Of a DNA stretch of 64,000 nt, positions 56,740 to 64,000 are shown piece after piece. The DNA is from Atrina japonica. Lineage: Eukaryota; Mollusca; Bivalvia; Pterioida; Pinnidae. A program made the position numbers and the translations under genes. Position 1 is the stretch's first letter, and each line of letters begins with the position of its first letter. The DNA is taken from the NCBI GenBank assembly GCA_030159075.1, contig BROG01001190.1, positions 41,586 to 105,585 on the forward strand. Direction: 5' to 3'. The notes under the pieces were generated by a model that saw only the letters and a program-made list of their open reading frames with translations, did no database searches and was not told where the DNA came from.

Positions 56740-57015
56740 ATTGTCATTTTAAATAACAAAGAAAAAACACTGGCATCTCTAGCAAAGGTTTTTTCCAGTA
56801 TAAAGTTGATGAAAACAAGTTTGAGGGCAATCTTAATAAAAAAAAATTTAAACTCGCAAATTAATGATATGGTTGAAGGTCCTTCTCTGCAAGAGTTTGA
56901 CCCACAAAAGGCAATTGAACTCTCGTTATCATCTGCTAAGGGAAATCGACATTTACATGGACAAAAAACACTAGATTCCCTGAAAACTGTACCTAATAAT
57001 GCCTCCATAAGTTGA
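56740..57015 (+). pseudogene. hAT/ZNF862-like C-terminal fragment
   Basis: An open frame reads KTLASLAKVFSSIKLMKTSLRAILIKKNLNSQINDMVEGPSLQEFDPQKAIELSLSSAKGNRHLHGQKTLDSLK. The pattern LNxxI..xVEGP..xEFDPxxAI is the C-terminal dimerisation-region ending of hAT-derived ZNF862-like proteins. The same-strand N-terminal part is at 51911-52650, 4 kb upstream, so both may be pieces of one element or gene. A longer antisense frame over this segment is a shadow. Confidence 0.55.
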
Positions 57016-57662
57016 TGGCTACACCTATGAATAAAAGTTGAAATCTTTGTTGTCACACTAAGAACATTGCAGGAATGTGTAACCACAGATGAGGTCAATT
57101 TAATAGGATATAGGAAATTTTAGTTTAACAATAATTACAAAATATTGTATCATGCTGTAATGGCAATATATTCATTTCCCTAATTTTTTTGTTTTTCTGT
57201 TAGTCTGTGCATTATGTATTTACATGTACCTTTTTCATTTGTGGACAGACCATTATAGAGAATTAACAATACTTTTCTGATGATTGTGTTTATTTCTTTC
57301 CACTGATATATCTTGCTTTTATATTTTATGTAAAGAAACTATCAAGAAAGGGACTGAGGAAAACCACCAACTACAAAGGGAACTAAAGATCTTTTAGGCA
57401 TCTGATTGCAGGTATGTATGTTTATTAGTTATGAGGGGCTAATATCAACTACAGGACTAATAAGACATTTGATATAAAAATGTTCAAACCATAACTTTTT
57501 ATATCTTTTATTAATGATAAGAAGGTTATATAGTAAAAAAAAAATTGAAATGGGTCAACATTCAAGAATGGAACCATAATTACACAGATAAGGGGTACAA
57601 TAAACTTGAATATATCACAAATCATACTAAGGCATAGATAGTATACACTTTTTGGAATTTTT
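57016..57662. other. Non-coding stretch
   Basis: No feature recognised. Confidence 0.4.
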
Positions 57663-57673
57663 ACAATATTGCA

Positions 57674-57923
57674 GGGGGCCTCCGTGGCCGAGTGGTTAGA
57701 GCATTGCGCTTTATATCACAAGGCCTCTCACCTCTGGTTCGAATCCCGCTAGGGTCGTTTCAAATTATGTGGGAAAGTTTGCCACTTTACTTGCGGAAGG
57801 TCGGTGGTCTTTACCCGTGTAACCGTGGTTTCTCCCCCACAAATAAAAACTGGACACCATCATATGACTGAAAGATTGTTGAGTATGGCGTAAAACAAAA
57901 AATCAAATCAAATCAAATCAAAA
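57674..57923 (+). mobile_element. tRNA-derived SINE with 11-bp TSD and (AATC)n tail
   Basis: The head carries TGGCCGAGTGGTTAGAGC (A box) and GGTTCGAATCCCGC (B box); the body has GTGGGAAAGTTTGCCACTTTAC; the 3' end has TTGAGTATGGCGTAAAACA followed by AATCA repeats. The direct repeat ACAATATTGCA flanks it exactly (57663-57673 and 57924-57934). It is a complete copy of the family at 29886. Confidence 0.95.
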
Positions 57924-57956
57924 ACAATATTGCATATGCATGTAATATTGAAAGTC

Positions 57957-58222
57957 TCAGATACCAAGGTATAAATCATTTGGATGTCCAGGACATAGGT
58001 ACAAATCTGGTAAAAAATGGACAAACACAGACTTCTTCAAATCAAGAGGTGGGATCAGGTGCCATGGAGGAGTAAGCATCCCCTGTCAAATGGTCACACC
58101 CACCTTGAGTCCACAGTCAAATTAAAATGAAATACATGAGGAATGAATCCCCGTCATAATTGGTACAGATGTCTCAAACAACCGCCATCGAACAGGTAAC
58201 TCAACATTTCACTTAGTGAAAA
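57957..58222 (-). repeat. RT-element 3' tail module (copy D)
   Basis: Minus-strand match to 3761-4014 from TTCACTAAGTGAAATG to GGTATCTGA, directly 3' of RT copy D. It lacks the short segment preceding the dyad in copy A. Confidence 0.8.
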
Positions 58223-58514
58223 ATTTGTGGAACGTTGACATCAAACGCGGTTTTCGATATCCCTGTGTCAATAATTTGACAGTTAGTAGTTTACCTCTGC
58301 ATATGAAAAGTTTATATGTTCAACACACCCTGGAATATCTGATTATTTGTGAAATATAAACTCCATATGCGGGTGATTGTGAGATATTACTACATAAATA
58401 TGGAAAATTAACGATGGGAAAGCCAAAATCGTGGCATTTGTCGTATAGCTTAGTTGTTAATTTGTGTCTATAACATATCAATACTGTATATATAATAAAA
58501 TATGATATCAACAT
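58223..58514 (-). pseudogene. Decayed reverse transcriptase, copy D (3' end only)
   Basis: Minus strand: HKLTTKLYDKCHDFGFPIVNFPYLCSNISQSPAYGVYISQIIRYSRVC, then a GYRKPRLMSTFH-type end. A 5'-truncated member of the RT family, continuous with its tail. Confidence 0.8.
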
Positions 58515-58759
58515 TATAATAATTATAATATAACCTTTTTAATCATATGATCTATCGATTACAATTCAGCTATCAGCACATATCAGACAACAACATGTAA
58601 CATGTACTTTGTTTTTGTCTGGTTAACACCTATACTGTTACACTGACATGGAATCAGAAGTACCTACTAACTTTGCTCCTTGAATAAGTATAAATATTGT
58701 ATGATGGAATCCTTATCATTTATTCAGCAATTTATTTTTTTCAGTTTCTTTTTTTTTTT

Positions 58760-59825
58760 TTACTTTCTCATTATTTATGTCCATTTTTTTTTACTTTGTC
58801 ATTATTTATGTCCATTTTTTTTACTTTGTCATTATTTATGTCCATTTTTTTACTTTCTCATTATTTATGTCCATTTTTTTTTACTTTGTCATTATTTATG
58901 TCCATTTTTTATACTTTGTCATTATTTATGTACATCTTTTTTACTTTCTCATTATTTATGTCCATTTTTTTACTTTCTCATTATTTATGTCCATTTTTTT
59001 TATTTTCCATTTTTTTACTTTCTTTTACTTTATTATTTATGTCCATTTTTTTTACTTTCTCAAATTTATGTCCATTTTTTTTTACTTTGTCATTATTTAT
59101 GTCCATTTTTTTAACTTTCTCATTATTTATGTCCATTTTTTTTACTTTCTCATTATTTATGTCCATTTTTTTACTTTCTCATTATTTATGTCCATTTTTT
59201 TACTTTCTCATTATTTATGTCCATTTTTTTTACTTTCTCATTATTTATGTCCATTTTTTTTACTTTCTCATTATTTATGTCCATTTTTTTTTTACTTTCT
59301 CATTATTTATGTCCATTTTTTTTACTTTTTTTACTTTCTCATTATTTATGTCCATTTTTTTACTTTCTCATTATTTATGTCCATTTTTTTTTTTCTTTGT
59401 CCATTTTTTTTACTTTCTCATGTCCATTTTTTTACTTTCTCATTATTTATGTCCATTTTTTTTTACTTTCTCATTATTTATGTCCATTTTTTTTACTTTC
59501 TCTTATTTATGTCATTTTTTTATTTCTCATTATTTATGTCCATTTTTTTTTTAACTTTCTCATTATTTATGTCCATTTTTTTTTAAAACTTTCTCATTAT
59601 TTGTGTCCATTTTTTTTTACTTTCTCATTATTTATGTCCATTTTTTTTTTACTTTCTCATTATTTATGTCCATTTTTTAATTTCTCATTATTTATGTTCA
59701 TTTTTTTTAACTTTCTCATTATTTATGTCCATTTTTTTTAACTTTTTCATTATTTATGTCCATTTTTTTTAACTTTCTCATTATTTATGTCCATTTTTTT
59801 ACTTTCTCATTATTTATGTCCATTT
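58760..59825 (+). repeat. About 32-bp T-rich minisatellite, ~33 units
   Basis: Units of CATTATTTATGTCCATTTTT plus a T-run and ACTTTCT. Because the unit has no stop in any forward frame, three long overlapping frames (Phe/Leu/Ile-rich, up to 285 codons) cross it; they are artefacts. Early units have TTTGTCA, later ones TTTCTCA, and some carry ATTT or AACTTT variants, so the array has sub-blocks. Confidence 0.97.
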
Positions 59826-60831
59826 GAAAAAATATTCATAGAACATAATATCTTACTTGATTTGTAGAAACATTTGAAAATAGAACAGGTAAAAAACATG
59901 GAAAACACAAAAGCTACTAGCAAAAAAGAACACTATGGGGCAATTCATTCTTTTTACAAAAAATTATTTGTTCTGATACTGATGATGTAACAATTCTCAA
60001 AGCAATTGCTTTGTGTAGTGTATTACGGAATATACAAAATAGAATATCTTGATGGAATGACAATTAAATTACATTTAGAACATTAAAATATTGCAGTAAT
60101 TGTGTATGATTTGTGGGTATATTTTATATGCAGCACACCATCAAAACATTAATGTGTACAATAAGAAAACAAGGAGGCAAAGACAAAAAAAAGTCTAGGA
60201 GAAACAGAACATAAACAGGTAAAAACCATAAGCAGATTACATTGAACACTAAGGCAGTGCTGTAGATAGAAAGAGTATTTGGGTCATAGATTTGAGCTAA
60301 CACTCAAGTTTCCAAGATGATGAGGCAGCTAAGTCCAGCAGCTACTTTCGAGGTTTAGATTGTATTTCAATAATAAAGTGTTTTGTAACCAACACTTCTT
60401 AGTTATAAAATTATTCCCCTTAGTTTTTTTGCTAACAGTATATGATTGTTAATAAATTTGTATCCCTTGTGATGTGTTGTTGCTAAAGGAGGGCTATCAA
60501 TTACTGTAATGTTTTATTTAATTCACTTGATTCTTACAAACAGATTAAAATCAAGTTTCAACATGTACTTAGTATTTACCCTTTGTTTTAACTTGTGCAT
60601 ACATGTACACGTATATGTAATGCACACAATGCATAAATGAGTTTGCAAAAATGAATTAGTAATCCTGCATTTGTTTGATTTTGTCCTCTGACTTTGGTAG
60701 ATAAGACATCACTAGAATTTTACTACATAAAGAATATTTAATTGCATCTGAAATGAAACAAAGATTGCAGTCAAATTTCTAATACCTGTACATAGGAAGT
60801 AAAACCTCGCTTCTATGTGATTGAAGTTTTG
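59826..60831. other. Non-coding stretch
   Basis: No feature recognised between the minisatellite and the transposon end. Confidence 0.4.
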
Positions 60832-60960
60832 TTAACCCTTATCACGCGGGGACCCTGTATACACGTTTTTGATTTCCATATTGTCCTACGGAGACCGAGT
60901 ATACACGTTTCTGGCATAAGGTTTACCTAGTGTTGTGATTAAGCCGGTCCGCCATTACAC
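60832..60960 (+). mobile_element. piggyBac-type left end
   Basis: TTAA (60832-60835) followed by CCCTTATCACGCGGGGACCC, and a sub-terminal GTATACACGTTT word present twice (about 60857 and 60902). TTAA+CCCTT is a typical piggyBac border. It precedes the transposase relic by 0.65 kb. No mirrored GGG...TTAA end was found before 64000, so the right end is lost or outside the window. Confidence 0.75.
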
Positions 60961-61495
60961 AATGAAACGTGAATGCCGCGACCAACAATTTTTGCGAGCT
61001 GATAACAAAAATAATTCACATAAACAAACAGGGAAAAACTCGTAAATCCTATGAGAAATAATTAATCAACAAGTGAGTGAAATTAAACATTTTAAAATGC
61101 AATATTCTTGCTGTAATCAGTCATCAACTACAACGGTTCAGTAGATGTGATAGATAATTTTGTGATGTTTTTCGCTACAGCGAGTGGACTCCCTAATCAT
61201 ATATAGTTCAAGTATGAATCAAAGTTTATTTTTTAGTCAAACCAGTTTAATAGTAGTATATAAAATATATTTGAATCTAAGAATACTTTTTACACTCCAT
61301 CAAATAAATTTGAGAGGTTTTAAATTTGTTTGATAGGCCCTACTAGTTTTTTGTTTCATAGATATTTTTATAAATGAAAAAATTTTCCCTTTTCAAGGTC
61401 ACTTTCAGTGCTTTGTTTTATCTGGATAAATTCAATGAAAGTATTATTGGTTTCTAAGTCATTAAGTTGCTTCTCTCATTTTTACCAGGTCATGC
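60961..61495. other. 5' non-coding part of the piggyBac relic
   Basis: Contains GTTTTTCGCTACAGCGAGTGGACTCCCT (about 61166-61193), whose complement in diverged form occurs near 22790. No exon. Confidence 0.4.
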
Positions 61496-63260
61496 ATGTA
61501 TTTACAAACTCAAGTAATCTATAAATCTAACATATATGCACTAACTATAGTAGAATCATATAGTCACCATTTCTTTGGTGTAGGTTTCTATATTATCCCT
61601 TTCATCACCACAGACCGAAAAATCGGTTCGGGTTTGGTATGCCATCAACACCAAAATCGAGAGTTCAACACATGGGAAAAAACTAAGAACGATCGAAATA
61701 TCCGCGAGTTTTCAGAACGTGTAGGACCTACACGTGTTTTGGATGGATCTATGAAAGCTATTGATTACTTCCAAATATTTTATAGTGACGAAGTATTTCA
61801 GGAAATTGTCCGATTGACAAATTTAACGCAAGCTGGAAACGAACAGCGGATCCAGGGAAGAACAAAGGTGTGTGGTATGACGTAACGTTGGCTGAAATTA
61901 AGGCGTTTTATGGCCTATGTTTGCTAATGGAAGTGATGAAATTTGATCGAGAGGAATTATACTGGTCAGAAAAATAGTGAAATTTAGATGGTTGGATCGA
62001 GATTTTGGTGAAGTAATGCCAGAAACTCGTTACTTTCAGATCAAAACGTTACCTTCATTTCAGCGATGATGGACAGGAAAACAGGTGACAAATTGCACAA
62101 GGATACGTTTCATTCTAAAATCACATGCGAGAGAAATTTCAAATCTGAATATAGTGCCCACAGAGAAGTGACAGTAGATGAGTCCTATGGTGCTTTTCAA
62201 AGGCAGATTAGGTATGAAGCAATACATGAAAGACAAACCAATTAAATTTGGCATAAAAATGTGGGTAGCTGCTGATGCAATAACTGCCTATTGCTACAAT
62301 TTTGAAGTGTATGTTGGAAAGAATGATACAATCATAAACAAAACTTTTGGACTGTCAGCTAAAGTTGTGGTTGAAATTGTGTAAAACATTGGAAATGAAA
62401 GGCCATGTTGTGTATGTTGACAATTTTTAATACAAGTTTACAACTCGCAGAACTACCTGTACAGCCCTGATACCCTACCTGTGTGGTACAGTGCGTACTA
62501 ATCGTAAATATTACCCTAAACAACTTTGTGCTTGCCAGCAAGGGATGTAAAAAAGAATGCCTAGAGGATCAAATGATTGGCTCATGTGTGTGAATTTTTA
62601 CTGACTTCATACTGGAAAGATAATCGCTTAGTGTACTATCTTTCAACATACCATGAACCCGAGGATTCAACACTTACTACCCAGCGTAGAAATAAAGATG
62701 GCACTGCTAAGGAACTGGCAGCCACTCCAACTCAGACTGCGTATGCTAAGTTTATGGGTGGTGTTGACCGCCTTGACCAGATGACCAGGATCAATCGTGA
62801 GAGAAAATCCTTACGTTGGTACAGGAAGATTGAAACAAAACTGCGTGCATGTGCACTTTATAATGCATATGTAATTGAGGGTACATGTGTCGACCATAAT
62901 CCGTCGCAAAAGCGGAAAAGGGACTTGCTCAGCTTTCGTCTTGAGGTTGCTCATGCACTCATAGGGAATTTTAAGGCAAAGAGACCTTTCAAGAGGCCCC
63001 GATCAGCTATGGATGACGAAAGGTTGGATGAGCAAGGCCACTTTCCTACAGGAAGTGGAAGTGGTGACAAGTTATGTGTTGTCTGCCTGAAAAGGCACAA
63101 TAATTATAAAGCAGGACATCCAGGTGTGTCAGTCAAGGACAATCCTTACAAGAGGTCTAAGACGACCATGGCATGTGAAAAATGCAAAGTAGCACTCTGC
63201 TGCAAGGCCGAGACAACATGCTTTAGGGACTATCACAAGAAAGTGTACTACTGGCAATAA
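61496..63260 (+). pseudogene. piggyBac-family transposase (PGBD4-like), broken
   Basis: Block order is that of piggyBac DDE transposases. N-terminal part: REFSERVGPTRVLDGSMKAIDYFQIFYSDEVFQEIVRLTNL (61700-61830). Central part after frame changes: GDKLHKDTFHSKI (about 62085) and VTVDESYGAFQRQIRYEAI (about 62170), the DE-containing catalytic strand. C-terminal part in one 227-codon frame (62577-63260): TPTQTAYAKFMGGVDRLDQMTRINRERKSLRWYRKIETKLRACALYNAYVIE, where GVDRLDQ holds the third catalytic Asp region. It ends with a Cys-rich zinc-binding tail (CVVCLKRHNN...CEKCKVALCC...CFRDYHKKVYYW). Several stops and frame shifts between 61885 and 62577 inactivate it. The open C-terminal frame implies relatively recent decay. 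It codes for cut-and-paste transposition at TTAA. Confidence 0.85.
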
Positions 63261-64000
63261 TGAACTTCAGGTGTACACAATCCAGGTGTAAATCCAGGTG
63301 TAAATGATGATTCATCTGACTTCGTGGAATAACTTCAAGGGACTTTGTGGAATAAATTCCTGATATTGTTGTATTTTACTATAATATAATGAAATAGTTT
63401 ATAGGTGTTGTAAAAACTTTCTGATGCTTCATAAAACAAAAATGTCAACACTATTTATTACCTGTAAACTGTTAATTGTACCTGTGTTTTTGTGGATATT
63501 TTTCTGGCTTCTGTACCTGAACTTGACATTTGTGTTTCAAAGGACAATAACAATATGATTGCAGTATTCATAACTGATTTTTTTTGTGCTTATGTGTTAT
63601 GCGAAGTTTCATATGGTTATGGATGAAAGGTTAGGACAATCATCAATATCCGAGATATCAGGATGTTTATTATATTTGAGAAGCTATCTACCTCATAAAT
63701 TTTTAAGAAAAGGTAAATCTTTACGAGAAGTAGATCGTTGGAAAGCTGCAGAGTTTCGTCTGCTTTTACTGTACACCGATCCTGTTGTACTAAAGACATA
63801 TTTGTATGAGCATTTGATGTTGCTTTCAATCTCTATATTCAGTCTGTCAAGCCCATTTTTTTTACATTACTTATAGGGATTATGCACACCAGCTTCTCTG
63901 TTTATTTGTACAACAGTTTGACTAATTATATGGGGAGGATCAATATGTTTATAATATACATGGCCTAACTCATCTGTCCAATTTTGGTGTTCTTGATAAC
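63261..64000. other. 3' flank of the piggyBac relic
   Basis: Begins with a doubled AATCCAGGTGTAAAT. No TIR and no gene recognised. A 96-codon frame at 63586-63876 is not recognisable. Confidence 0.35.

Noticed and set aside
56667..57098. 143-codon minus-strand frame, Cys-rich
   Set aside because: It is antisense to a plus-strand frame with a recognisable hAT C-terminal pattern, which explains the open reading better.
58697..59741. Long overlapping Phe/Leu-rich open frames resembling membrane proteins
   Set aside because: They are translations of a T-rich minisatellite whose unit lacks stops in all plus-strand frames; there is no start context, domain or complexity.

Overview
This window looks like nuclear DNA of a marine invertebrate, most likely a bivalve mollusc. 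It is AT-rich, genes are split by long introns, and most of the sequence is repeats: tRNA-derived SINEs, many non-autonomous DNA elements, minisatellites, and several decayed copies of one reverse-transcriptase (RT) family. The bivalve assignment is inference from repeat style and gene content. I cannot name the species. There is no bacterial or organellar signature, no CRISPR array and no standalone tRNA or rRNA gene.

Layout. (1) 1.9-10.6 kb holds pieces of tandemly duplicated PAN/apple-kringle genes: a terminal kringle exon with its stop codon (gene A), then a PAN exon, a damaged kringle exon and a decayed terminal kringle exon (gene B). The module exons obey phase-1 splicing. An RT copy, two solo RT-type 3' tails and a long hairpin element are scattered between them. 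(2) 12.2-19.5 kb is repeat-dominated: a minus-strand SINE, a tandem array, a TIR element, and two larger elements (15474-17456 and 18337-19537) with CAG...CTG ends, exact 6-bp flanking duplications and related sub-terminal sequence. (3) 20.1-24.2 kb carries the best gene: a CCHC finger followed by a tyrosine-recombinase-type domain, with one frame change at the first catalytic-arginine box and a phase-compatible acidic exon downstream. (4) 26.4-38.2 kb is a transposon graveyard with nested insertions that can be ordered by their target duplications. (5) 45.6-51.2 kb contains a second, broken locus of the recombinase family, with a similarly placed acidic exon. (6) 51.9-57.0 kb has two fragments of a hAT/ZNF862-like transposase-derived protein. 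(7) 58.7-59.8 kb is a T-rich minisatellite. (8) 60.8-63.3 kb is a decayed piggyBac-type transposon with a recognisable TTAA-flanked left end and an intact zinc-binding C-terminus.

Few genes here look functional. The recombinase gene is nearly intact, and the gene A kringle exon and the PAN exon are open. Most other coding signals are fossils. The main interest is the paired recombinase-like loci and the stratigraphy of small elements with clean boundaries. Everything was read by eye: splice sites are predictions, and family names rest on motif recognition, not on searches.
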